Part shown: positions 30,457 through 43,145 of the stretch, piece after piece
Position numbering within the stretch: the stretch's first letter is position 1
Layout: the number at the start of each line of letters is the position of its first letter
Assembly: GCF_000247815.1 (NCBI RefSeq)
Contig: NC_021677.1
Coordinates: 44,118,864-44,182,863, forward strand
Reading direction: 5' to 3'
Length of the DNA stretch: 64,000 bases
From: Ficedula albicollis
Taxonomy: Eukaryota; Chordata; Aves; Passeriformes; Muscicapidae
Position numbers and translations under genes: made by a program
Notes under the pieces: model-generated
The model's database searches: none
The model's input: the letters and a program-made list of their open reading frames with translations, nothing else
Told to the model about the DNA's origin: nothing

Positions 30457-32550
30457 GAAAATCATGAAACACCTGGGTCCTTCCTGCATGATGGCTAGAT
30501 ATAACATAACAGCTTCCTGCTGTGTGAATTTAATATATTTTATATAAAATCTGTATTGTTTATTTTTCATGTGGTATATGGCTTTTGTATGACCATTTTA
30601 TCAATAGTCTTAAAAGATATGAGAAGCTAGCCCTTTATTCAGTCCTTTTGGCTGGCCAGGAACTAGATAACACAAACAAGTCTCCTTCCTATTCTTCATA
30701 AGAACTTCCACATCAGGAGTCAACTACTCTAACCTTCATCAAATAGGTTCTTTTCAGGTTGCTCTCATGGTGTTTCATTCTCCTTGAGTTCTAGGACATC
30801 AAAAAATCCTGAGAGCTTGAAATACGCTTAATGACATAGTATGAGAAAGGTGATTTTTTAGAATTCTACTTATACTTGGGTAAAAAAAAATTCCTAATGT
30901 GCAAATTGTTCTACAAACCGATATTCTGTAGCCAACTATTACCCTATCTGCTTGTCCATGTCGGGCTCCAAGTTCCAACTATACAGTCAAAAAAATGCAT
31001 GACATGCTGCTAGGCACTTAGCAGCAATCAGAGCAGGCCTGGTGATTCTTCCAAAGAGCTTTGCTCCAATTCCAGCCTGCCTGCTGTACCATGCATAGTA
31101 AACACTTCTTGCAGAATCCCTGAGGAAGTTCATTACTTGAGCTGAGCTAAAATGTTTTACTCTAAACAAACACAGAAAAGTGCACTGACTTTATAAATAA
31201 AATTATCCTGGTCAGAGAGCTGTCCTATTACTTCAGAAGTATGTGTCAAAAAGCTGATTAAATTCCTTCTGTCTTTTCCATTGAAGCTCTCAAAGGAAAA
31301 GTGTCTTCACTTTCACAGAGATAGCCAACTCAGCAGCCACATTTAATTCCACCTTGCTTTTCCTTTGGTGTTTGGGTTTTGGCTGCCCTACCACATGAGG
31401 AGGATTGTCTTGCTCTTGTCAGTAAGGTGGGGAAGTTTACATCCAAAGGTAATCTGGACAGTCCAATGGCCTGAAAAGAACTGAGGGGTCAAGTGCTTCT
31501 CAAGGCTTTTGGGTAAGCTCCTATCAGTTGTGACTGAAGCCTAGTTAGAGCCATGAATTGCAAAAAATATTAAAATTAGGAATGATAAGATGGAGTTGTC
31601 TCTCTAGTGATGTAAAAGCAGACTAGGAATTTTCTGATCAGTGAATGTTACTTCTGGCAGGAAAAAAAAAGAAATACAGAATATCATATCTTTTGCCCAA
31701 AAACTTAAGGGTTTGTTGTTGCTGTTTGCTGCTTCTTCAGGAAATTGTGTGATAGGATGATAGTGTAGTACCTCAAAGATGTAAAGATATGATGCTTTTC
31801 AAACACCTTCAAACCACCTTCCTTCAGTGGTTCTAACTGGGGAAAAACCCAAATGGAAAGGCTATAGCATTCTTTCATCTGGTGGTGGGATGAATAAACC
31901 TTACAGAGAACTGGGAGATAGTTTAAAAACAGAAAAGAAAAATCCTCAGTGGATGAATCAAAATAAGGTTTCAGTCGCAGGCAGCTGCCACAATTTTAAA
32001 TTAAAATTTTGGATCAAACGAGTATTCCTTTAAAGTTAGGAATCTGCAGTCACAAATCTCCACTCTCCTCAGACGGGACAAATCATGTTACACTCTAACT
32101 CACAGGCAGGCAGGAGATGGATTTAAAATTATGCCTAGCCAATACTTGTTCATTTATTGCCTCGCAACACTTAGTGAACATTCCAAGTAAAGAACTGTAC
32201 AAGTGTAATTGTATTAACTGGTTCCAGGCTGATCTAGACTTTTTCCCTTTGAGCTAGAGCACTGAATTCCCTGAACAGGTTTTTCTTCTCTGGATGAATT
32301 TCAAAGCAGACTCATTATCATGTATCTGTCAGGATCACTTTGAGTGTTATGAGAGTATTAAAATTAAATAAACATTGGAAAATCAGAGACAGATGTGCAA
32401 ACAGGTATTTCCTCTGTTTTTTTTAATGCAAAAAAGAAGTTTTTCTTTAATGGCAAGGTCTTATAAATTTAGTAATTTTTTTGTCCTGTCAGAGTTACAA
32501 TTTGTACAGACTTTTAAATTTGTTTTTCTGTTGTTTCTTATTATTTTCAG

Positions 32551-32686
32551 TACTGATTTTTTTACACCTTCACAGGCAGATGGATTAAGACACTGGCTTC
32601 CAGATGTTTATGGAATAACCTGGATCAATAGAAGACACTGCAGATCCTTTTCCACAAGTCCAGCTATGATGTATTATGTAGTATAA
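32551..32686 (+). other. Possible terminal exon (speculative)
   Basis: A pyrimidine-rich tract (about 32515-32550) ends in TTATTTTCAG, a good acceptor-like site. It is followed by an open frame to a TAA at 32684-32686. The frame encodes about 45 residues with balanced, protein-like composition, including DGLRHWLPDVYGITW and NRRHCRSF, unlike the low-complexity frames around it. A second AG at 32574-32575 is an alternative acceptor. I recognise no family and see no donor or upstream exon, and the same reading frame is open upstream through T-rich sequence. It could equally be chance. Confidence 0.15.
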
Positions 32687-33639
32687 TTTTCCTTTACCTT
32701 ATCTCCTAAGAGAATTATGCAAATCCCTTAGACCTGAGTCACAGATTTTGTTGTGGTATTGTCTGAAAAAAGGAAAGTTGGAGTGTCCTGACACATACAG
32801 GGTCAGAATGCAAGAGCAGGAAGGCGTTGGTGATTTTTTGTGTCATGTGAGATGTCACCAGCTCTCCCTTGATGTTGGAATGAGGCTTTCACACAGTGCC
32901 AAAAGTGGCTTTGATATCCACTAAGTATTGAAGACTCTTTTAAGATCGTGTAGAGTTTGTCTGAGTTGGTGTCTCCAGGCACAACAGAGGTGTCCAGTAA
33001 AAGTCAGACGTCCAGTCTCCTCCTAAGAGAATGCCACACAAGCACTACAGAGATGGTAGAAGACAGTTGTAAGTTTATTTTTGAAACTTTCTTCTCCACA
33101 ATTTTAGGTGAAGCCATGCAAACTCTTATACCATGGATAGATATTCCCCATGAATACAAATGTATGGAATTTTGTTTTGCTTTAATTTGTCTTTTTCTAT
33201 TATATTACTCTAAATATTTTTCCTACATGTATTCACAACATTATATAGTATAAACAGTGATGTGTAGTCATCAGTTTAAAGTGAATATGGTTAAGGTTCA
33301 GACATTTTGGCAAACTTGAGATTCGAAGTAAGACTTGTGTCTTCCCTTTTGTCAGAAACTGAACAAAAGATACAACTTTAGTGTCTCAAATAGATGTTTT
33401 GCTTCCTATGGAAGGAGAAGTATACCCTTGGTATTTTCATCTACACTGCTTTCTTAGAAATAAAAGGAAATTTGGAATTTTTTTTATACCTTTGAAAATG
33501 CACAATGGCTTTAGCTAACAGTATTTACTTTGCTTATCTCTACCTACTGCAAGCTGCAGTACATCAGGGAAGCAGTTGCAATGGAGAAAGGTCCTGATGC
33601 CACAGTATAGAATTTGCTGATCGCAATACTGGCTCTTTG

Positions 33640-33990
33640 CAAAGGAAGATAACATTAAGATGACTTTTCCATTGCTGTGTCTGTCTTTATACATCAGCTA
33701 ATAAGGCTGATGTGATAAGCTATGTCCACAGAAATGATGGCTATGGCTGGGGAAGGGTTTGTTTAGTGCAGGTGGCATGCAGTTATTCTTAGCAAGAGCA
33801 GACAAAGACAGGAATAGGAAAACAGCTATAACTTAAAATCTGATTGCCTTGTCAATGACAATGTAATAGAAAAATATGGAAGCCGACTTTAATCAGCTGT
33901 TCTGCAGCTTAGTGAATGTGGAGTTTAGCAAATCTCTTGCTGAATTTAATTGTGCTATGGCTGCAGAGTAACAGAAAATGCTTAACATTG
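33640..33990. promoter_or_regulatory. Candidate conserved non-coding element
   Basis: Non-repetitive sequence with spaced words such as CAGCTAATAAGGCTGATG, TTTAATCAGCTG and GAATTTAATTGTGC. Texture only. Confidence 0.2.
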
Positions 33991-35382
33991 GGGGTCTCTA
34001 ACATGCTTCAGTCTGGGGTGTAGAGGCATACTGAACATGCTGTCCCAGGTACACCAGGACCACACCAAACCAAAGATATGTGAAAATACATACTGTACTC
34101 TCCCCGGCTGTAACTCTGAAAAGTACCCTGGGTGGGTTACATTATTTTGTTCTGGATTAGATTACATTTTTCTTGTGATAACTGTAGACTGTTTTGCTGT
34201 TGTTTTATACTTTTGTTATATGCTAAATCTTCCATGCAACTCTGAACTTGAACACAATTAACTATTAGCATATATGAAAATGTCATTGGCTGTTAGAAGG
34301 CATAAGTCTCTAAACAAAATTAACTACATTCTAATAAAGTTTGTCCTTCTTGTCTTTTCCTCTTTCTAATTCTGAGAGCATTATCGAGAAATTCTATTAA
34401 TGAAAGACGATGTGTCACTAATTACAAAATTATGTCATTGAAACTGTAGTTCAAAATCTATAAAAGTTAATAAAGCCTGTCAAATGGTATAAGTTATATC
34501 AATTTATAAACATAATTAAAAGTACAACTGAACCTAACCAATTTTTCACCTTTGGAAGAAATTCCAAGTCACTTCTGATTTCTTTTAATGTGGCAAATAA
34601 TGAACCAAATAAAATTATAGACACTAAGACAGAGATAAAATACTAAAGATGAGATCCTCAGCCAGTGGTATCAGTGCTATAGGATTCAGATAGTTTTATG
34701 CCCATGGGAGTTTTAAGCCTATAAGATTTACCATTGTATCACAATTTCTTTCCTGTTTGTTAATACCTGTGGGCACCACTGGAAAGAAATAATGAAAACA
34801 CAAAAGAGAACAGGGTCTTGACTGGGATTAGGTGATGCAGACAGCTCTAATTGGAACCAACTTCCCTCAGGGCAGTGATGAGTAAAACTTAAGCCCACTG
34901 CTAGCTCTAAAATGTCATAAAAGAGAGAGCTATTTTTCTGTACTTGTTGAACACTGTTGATTTAATTACAACAAAAAGTGATTGGGAAATATTTTTAAAA
35001 GAGATTAGTTTCCTGTTGTCAGCTGTCACTGAGATGGATGGAACTCAGGCTTACTCTTGAGGCAGTAGTTATGAGCTGGTTTGCTGGTGGCTGAGACTAT
35101 AGGCTGCATATTTTTAAATTGTATCAAGAAGGACCTATTATTTAGGACTCCTTATTACTGTCAGTGTCACAACATCTTGCATTATTCAAAGAGAGCATTG
35201 CTTCCATCCGTCAGTCTCCCCTTGGCTGTCAAAGATGCAAATGCAGGTTCTCATTGCTTAGAGGAAATTTGTTGTATAAAAGGGAAGGAAGAAAGATGCC
35301 AGGAAAAGTTAAATGATAAAGGAAGAAAATCCTCAGGGGAAAGAGCAACTGTAGCTTGGAATTTTTATAGTTCCATATCAAA

Positions 35383-35427
35383 GGAAGGAAGGGAGGAAGG
35401 GAGGAAGGGAGGAAGGGAGGAAGGGAG
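35383..35427. repeat. (GGAAGGGA)n purine microsatellite
   Basis: GGAAGGGAG-type units in tandem, all purine on the + strand. Confidence 0.9.
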
Positions 35428-36362
35428 TTTCAACAGTCAGTGGGGGTGTTTATTTAAAATATCCCAAACTGTCACTTATTCAGCCACGTAGCAAGCTTGT
35501 TGAGGATGAATTGACAGAGTTGTGAATCAAGATTTCCTGCCCACATGCTTTCCTCTCTTGTCAGCCTTGTCAAATTTCTCTTGCTGAAATCAAGGAACAT
35601 TCAGTTCCTTTAAAGAAGTGATCCATTCTCTGTGAGCACAGTTCTTTTTTTCTTCTTGCCTCATAAGTATTTAAAAAGCATTAATCCTGTTTGCTACCTG
35701 ACTGATAAGCACTGGGCAAAAAATCTGTCAATGCATTTTCATTACTGAAATTAGATCAGAGCTTTTAAAGCGTTGTTAGAGTTACTGGGTAGAATTTTAT
35801 AATATACCCAAATGACTTTGGAACAGATTCATCATTTCCACTCTTTAGTAACACTATTATTAATTCATACATTACACAGAGTGGAGGCAATTAAAATTTG
35901 CACTTCTTTTATGATATATTCCAATAGCAATTATTTATGTTGCAGAATCATGCATGAAATATGACTCCAAGACATCATATTATGGTTTGGGTTATTGTCA
36001 TACTCTGAGGCAATGGAGTACAGATTCTGTCATCTTTACTTAATCCTGTAAAGAAAATGCTTAACATGAATGGAATTACAAAAGAGATCAGTATGTGGTC
36101 CATGCAATAATTTGTTTTTTCTATATTTGCTGCCATTATTGTGACGGATTTTTTTTATAATTTTTTCCCCAATGAGCCATTCATTTTTGACAGTGAAGAC
36201 TATCTAATCAGATAATCTCAGGAGAAAACTGGAATCTGTTCAACAGCAAAGTTTATTTGGGACTCTAGGAATTAGGAAATTAGGGGTTTTCAGTGACTCT
36301 GATGTCTGTAGTTAATGATACTACTTTTTAAATTTCTGTAGTGGCTATTAAGAGGTCAGTCA

Positions 36363-36655
36363 TGTTTTAAACCCTGCTGACAAATCAGTACAATACAGCT
36401 GCTCCCACGCCTACCCAGCAGGATGAAGAGGAGAATCAGTTAAAGATAAAACTAGTGGATTGGGGTAAGGTCAGTTTAATGACTGAATCAATTATGATAA
36501 TTATTATAATAACAATAACAATAATGTTAACAACAATAATGATAACAACAGTAATAATAATAGAAAGGAGATGAAAGAAAAGAAGAGGAAGGGGAAGGGG
36601 AGGAAGGAAGGAAGGAAGGAAGGAAGGAAGGAAAGAAGGAAGGAAGGAAGGAAAT
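36363..36655 (-). mobile_element. Decayed fragment of avian endogenous-retrovirus LTR
   Basis: The left edge TGTTTTAAACCCTGC resembles the TGTGGTTTAACCCCAGC edge of the LTR copy at 47026. The order CCCACGCCTACCCAGCAGGATG, GAGGAGAATC, TAAAACTAGTGG, GGTCAGTTTAATG, then an AAT/AAC-rich core, follows the avian LTR consensus as I remember it. The core has grown into simple repeats: (AAT/AAC)n at about 36497-36562 and (GGAA)n at 36601-36653. By the position of these parts, the LTR is read on the minus strand. It is a non-coding remnant with no gag, pol or env nearby. Confidence 0.6.
36601..36653. repeat. (GGAA)n microsatellite
   Basis: About 13 GGAA units with one AAAG interruption near 36632. It sits at the distal edge of the LTR remnant. 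Confidence 0.9.
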
Positions 36656-37584
36656 TTCCTTTTAGAAAGTGCTAGAAAATTTACATCTGTGTGTATATGG
36701 ATGTCTGTTTCAATCTAAAGATGGGATGCTAGGAATTGTGCTGGATGTGTCTCACAGAAAAAAGGGAAAATTATTCTATGAAGACCAATGATTAAGATTG
36801 TGAAAACAAAGGCAAGTTCAAATAGGTTAAGAGGGGGATATAAAAATAAATTATATGGCAGTTGAGCACATTTTGAATATAGTAGTAGGGGATATAGCTG
36901 GTCAAATTTTTATAATACCTTTTTTCAATATAACTGTCGATTTATGCAAGCAAGATTTTATGGGGCCAAAGACTGGTATCAGAGACACTTTAACTCATAG
37001 GATGTTTTAGAAGGGTTTTCAAAACTAGTTTCATTATTGCTTCACTTTTTTTCAGTTTAAAATTACTTTTGTTAAGGAAGGAAACTTTGTGTCTTTTAAA
37101 ATTGTTATGATTAAAATTAGGCATTTGGAGATAGTCCTGGAGGAAGCTTTCTTCTATGCCCCAAAATATCTGAAAATACTTCTTTTCAGTCTTGAACATT
37201 TTTGAAATTGCTAGTATTCATCCTACTAAGAGATGAAAATATTTTGAAACATTTGTGTGTCACTGAAACATGTTTCATGTGAAACTAGAGCACAATAATT
37301 CTCCCTCTGCAATACATGCATCTGCCAGTCTCATTGAAAACTTCATTTAGAGGAATCCAGTGGCCTATCCAAACAATCTCTCTGTGACTTGAAAGTGTCA
37401 GCAAGGGATTTAAATCACAAAGCTCATTCTGGGTCTGCAGATTCTGTGCAGTGCTCCCTGGGCTCAGACCAGAGAAATGCTGCCATGTAGGGGATGCTAG
37501 TCACAGGATATAAGGCAGCCAGGGCACTTCCTCGTCTACTGCATTCCATATCTTCAGAGTCTGCTTATGGCATGATTACTTATC

Positions 37585-37760
37585 AGAATTATGGAGAGTA
37601 GTCTTTTACATTGGAATTGGGACTCGGGCAAGTGCTGTCCTGAGGGAAGGGCTGCAAATGCATTGTGGCTGTTGGCTGATCGGCTTTCTGTGATGCTGCT
37701 CGCAGCACTATTTGAAAAATATTTTAATTAGGAAAACTAATCATAAAATGTTATTCCAGT
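37585..37760. promoter_or_regulatory. Candidate conserved non-coding element
   Basis: A GC-balanced half (GGGCAAGTGCTGTCCTGAGG and GCTGATCGGC words) leads into a homeodomain-rich half with TTTAATTAGG and AACTAATCATAAAA. Texture only. Confidence 0.25.
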
Positions 37761-38755
37761 ATTTTTAATTTGTGAAATCTTAGTTTAAAAAAAAATCAGT
37801 TCCTGGGTGTTTTTCAAGGAAACACTGCAGCCTGAACTGATTAAAATAAAGTGTGGTCTGTGTAGGATCTCTGTAAGTGAATCTGTATCACTGTGCCTGA
37901 CTGCTGCTCTCATGTTGGCTTGAGAAATGCCTTTTCCATCTATTAGCCTGAAAACTCTTTCAGCCAGAGAAGGGACAGAATTCCATAAAATAAATTTATT
38001 ATTTTTCAGGGTTTGCTGCTGAATTTTACCTTATTTTGAAGGAGAAAATGAGAATAGATTCAACAGGAATATAAAAGCTATTAGAGAGGAGACCAGGTTG
38101 AAGTGTATTTCATTTTCATTAGTGCAAACACTTTCCATCTCCTTTAACCTGCACTCTCACCATATGCACAATGAAAAACAAAGGTTCCAATTTACTCTAC
38201 AGCACTGGTAGAATTGAACTAATTGATTAAGAGCAATTTCCCCCATCAAATAAATGGAGTGATGTGATTTCTGACATAGACAGAAACAAAGCTCAGAAGC
38301 TGCTAAGGATGATGGTTTTGAATACAAACAGGCAGGAACCAAGGGCAGGATTCCCATCACAAATGAAGCTCTTGGGCAAACCATTACTATGAGCTTGCAG
38401 GGGCTTCTTTTAGCTCTTAAACAGCTCCTTCTTCATGACAGTCTGAGCTGAGTTTAAGCAGCTGTCACAGGCAACTGAGCTAGCCTTGAGCACAGGCAGC
38501 AGGGCACTTAGGTGAAGAAAATGATCTCTGGCCCTGAAGCTTGCTTGCCACAAAGCAATATACTTCTGCACTTCTTTCATTTGCAGTGGAGACTTGATCC
38601 TGGCTGCCGCTTCACTACATTTTGTTCTTTCGTTGAGATCCATCCCTTCAGCAATGCAGAGCACAGGGGCCTTGAGCTGTTTCCCTCCTTACCCATCCTT
38701 CTTTCAGTGATCCTCAGTAAAAACACACTACTGAAGAGTGCTTTAAATTTTTCAT

Positions 38756-38969
38756 GACTTTTTGTTTTTCATTTTGCAGCAAGACCTTGCTTTCTTCCTT
38801 GGATTCTCCTTTGCCATTTTCTGTATTTCTGTATCTGTATCCTGCAGTAAATATGACTATAGACTTTTTGTTTTTTCGTTTTGCAGCAAGACCTTGCTTT
38901 CTTCCTTGGATTCTCCTTTGCCATTTTCTGTATTTCTGTATCTGTATCCTGCAGTAAATATGACTATGG
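38756..38969. repeat. Tandem duplication, 107 bp unit, two copies
   Basis: Copies start at 38756 and 38863. They differ by one inserted T and one substitution near the start and are otherwise identical. Each contains a pyrimidine tract ending in TTTTGCAG (splice-acceptor-like) and a later CCTGCAG. The open frames across the pair are repeats of each other and I do not regard them as coding. Confidence 0.92.
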
Positions 38970-39439
38970 AAGAATATGACTATCAGCTATGCAAATTATC
39001 TTGGAAGAAGCATAGTGTTGGGTACTCAACAAAAATGTTTAAATACTTTCTCACAAGAGTACTACGGATGAATAGAGGTATGTATGAGTAGGTTATTGAA
39101 AGTTGTCCTTCTGGTAAAAATCCAAACTTTTGAAAGCTATTTTGTTGGTATTGCTTGTAAATGGTCTTTTAGGAGAAGGAGGAGAATGTCTCAAGACCCA
39201 GCTTTAGTAGAAATATCAAAACATTGGTCCTTTGCTTTTGACTCTTGAGTTAGCAGAATTTCAGTATTGCTGTATTGTGTGGAATGATTTCCAAAATATT
39301 TCCTTCAGGCTAGTGTAGTCGAGATAGTTTACCAATGCAGGAAGAGATTTTACACCTGTATGTTCTCTCCCATGCTCCATTTCATTTATGCTCTCAAAGC
39401 TTCCTGGTGTTTGCCTAAAGTTAATTCATTCCTTCCCAC

Positions 39440-39600
39440 CTCATAGGCAAGAGCTTTTCCAATCGCACTTTAATTGCCTCGGTGTTAATCCCTGTTTAAT
39501 AGTGTTAAATTTTGCAGCAAATTAAAACCTAATTTCTGGGTTTGAGCTGTATCATGTTGTGCAAGTTACATCTTGACATTACTATGTGCCCAGCTGCCCA
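39440..39600. promoter_or_regulatory. Candidate conserved non-coding element
   Basis: Contains CCAATCGCACTTTAATTGCC, GGTGTTAATCCC and AAATTAAAACCTAATTTC within 100 bp, with no simple repeats. Texture only. Confidence 0.25.
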
Positions 39601-41964
39601 CATGATACTTCATGTCCTGAGGAGCGTTTCATGGCTGTTTTAGCACAACAAAGCACTGGTGTTCATCCTCAGCAATTTCCAAACCAGAAACTGTGAAGAG
39701 CAAAAGCAGAATTGTTTCCACAAAAGTTTTTGTGAATATAATTGAGCTGAAAATTACTGCATGGTGGTAGAGACTGAAATCCTCATAGAGGCTGACAGAG
39801 ATGCTCTTGGAGAGCAAATTTTCCTCACATTGCCCACTTGTTATTGGGTAAACCTACCAGTTGCTGGCCTCCCTGCTGAGCCCATAAACAAAGACTGAAG
39901 GTAGGAAGGGAAGGGGTGAGGAAAGGAACTTGTGTTCACACTGAGCCAGAATGCTGAAAGCCCTTACTGTTTTCAAGTATTTGGTAAAAAATTCTGGGAA
40001 CTAAAAGAACTTGAAAACATGTTCACATTTCAGGCATGTATTGGACCATGAAATGTGTAGGCTCCCCCTTGCTATTTTTTGTTTTTGACTACAAAACCAG
40101 CCCAAAGGATATGCAGAACGAACAAAAAAATACAGTAAAGAGCTTTAATGAAAGGGCTCTACCTAGGGCAGAGAGCAATGGAGCTGACAAAGAGATCTTC
40201 ATGCTGTGTTTTGATTGATATGTGTAATTAATTGGGTGCCACATCATGTACACGTTGTGTGTGTTCTGAGGCACACAATAAGAATTTACCACTATCAAGT
40301 GACAGCTCAGAGCACAAATAAAGCATTTCATTGATTGTGGAATGACTGTGGGTGGACTTGTGGCAGATCTTGTGCAAGCCAGTGAAAATATAACAGTAGT
40401 GGCAAACCATTTCTCTGCCACTCACAGCTCCCTTCAGAACTATTTTACCACTCATGCACTTTACAAGATGAAATGGAGAAACTGTGGGCTGTTACTGCAG
40501 GCTAAAGATAGACCTTCTTCCCTCAGTTTATGTACTGACAGTGAACTCTTTCTCTCTCTTTTTTTTTTTTTTCTATTGGGACAGAAAAAGGATGCAATTG
40601 ACACCGCTACATTGACTGTTCTGCTTGGAGGGCTGTCTCCTGAGAGAGCTTTTTTTCCTGAATGCTGCTGCATCTTAAAGTGTTTTCACAAGTGATTGGG
40701 TGAATGTAGAATTCCACGTACTCTGACACCTGCCTCTAGAGGAACCTTGTACAGTGACACTAAGCATGGCTTGTGCTGTCCTCTCTGTGGTCCACAATCT
40801 ACTGATATATAATCATTAAAAACAAAAACACTTTTTTTGTTGTTGTTTCTTGGGTTTTTTTGTTTGTTTGCTTAGTTTTGTTTGTTTTTTAGTAGGATAA
40901 CACTACCATAAGACAGAACAAGTTTCACTAGGAAAAAGGGTGCTGACCTCCGCCCAGCCAAACTCCTCTCTCTTTCAGCTGGACTGGCAAAGGAAACCAG
41001 GATGTCATGTCTTGCACTGCAAACCATTGCTTAGTTCCCTGGAAGCAAACTAAGTACAGAATATTTTTTGCCCCGCACTCTGAATTAATGCAAAGTGTCC
41101 AAGTGCCCGTCTACTAGTTTGCATTTTCTTAGACAATCCATATCTCTCTTCAAAGAGGTATGTAAAGTGGATTTGGATCACACTGATCCAGGAGAAAGGT
41201 CACTGATGATATAATGATGATTCAATAGAAGCAACTAGACTGAATTTCATGGTAAATTTTGCAACAGAGGAAAGGTGATGGACTGGAGTTTGTATTCATG
41301 TAGTACAATTCCTTCTGGCCATGCTGAGCACTCCCATAAATGAAAGCCCTTTAAGCAATGTTGGCAATACATAAAGACTTAAAACTAGCTAGTCACAAAG
41401 TGAAATAATACTAATAATTCAAAAAGTCAAGTAGCAAAGACTGTAGAGGTCAATTAAGAAAACTACTTTCATATTGGATGGAAATCTTGACCACTGGCCA
41501 ACCAGCAATTTCTTTTACTTGCAGGGATCAGCTGTAAAGGTAGAGATTTTAAGCAGCTTACTTAGGGTTTGATTCAAATATCACTAAAGTTAGTGGATAC
41601 CTTTACGCTGACTTCGGGGAGCTTTGCATCAGATGTTTAATTTCAGTTAAATCAGTACCTATGATGTATTTGAAAAGTCATAGATGGGTAAATGGGAGAA
41701 AGAAAGAGAGAGACTGGAACTATCATTTTACCAATTACCTAGAAAATCCAATTAAGTAGTGATTTAAAGAAGTGGGAAGCAGTGGAGTTAAATAATTTTA
41801 TTTCCCTCAGTTAACAATAACACATAAGGTTGTTAAGATGAAAATCATTTAAGAATCTAATATGCTTTTCATTTTGTGTGCTCTTTGCTTGTGCATGTTA
41901 ACTTCAGCAGGGAAACCTGAGTAGTCAATTTTATTTTACTCAGCTGAAGCTTGTAGATTTGTGT

Positions 41965-42051
41965 ATTTCAATACATTGGAAAGATTATTTCTTAAAAGAT
42001 ATTTTATNATTTCAATACATTGGAAAGATTATTTCTTAAAAGATATTTTAT
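41965..42051. other. Assembly join: N at 42008 between identical 43 bp copies
   Basis: 41965-42007 and 42009-42051 are identical 43 bp sequences (from ATTTCAATAC to ATATTTTAT) separated by a single N at 42008. This is the expected product of two contig ends that overlap but were joined end to end with a placeholder base. The true locus very probably has one copy. Confidence 0.9.
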
Positions 42052-42082
42052 ATATATACATATACACACACATAATTACATA
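42052..42082. repeat. (TA/CA)n microsatellite, left flank of G tract
   Basis: ATATATACATATACACACAC-type sequence leads directly into the G tract. Matching repeats resume on the far side. Confidence 0.85.

Positions 42083-43145
<1,063 letters not shown>

Larger units (their letters stand above)
30457..36362. other. Non-coding stretch without a supported gene
   Basis: About 5.9 kb of unique AT-rich DNA. One possible exon (32551-32686), one candidate regulatory block and one GGAA-type repeat are listed separately. Other open frames are short and unrecognised. Confidence 0.5.
36656..41964. other. Non-coding stretch without a supported gene
   Basis: About 5.3 kb. It holds a 107 bp duplication (38756-38969), two candidate regulatory blocks, and T- and TTTG-rich low-complexity DNA near 40558-40573 and 40836-40890. 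No gene is supported. Confidence 0.5.

Noticed and set aside
38754..39091. Hydrophobic repeated frame that could look like a membrane protein
   Set aside because: It arises from a tandemly duplicated pyrimidine-rich segment; hydrophobic residues follow from T-rich codons.
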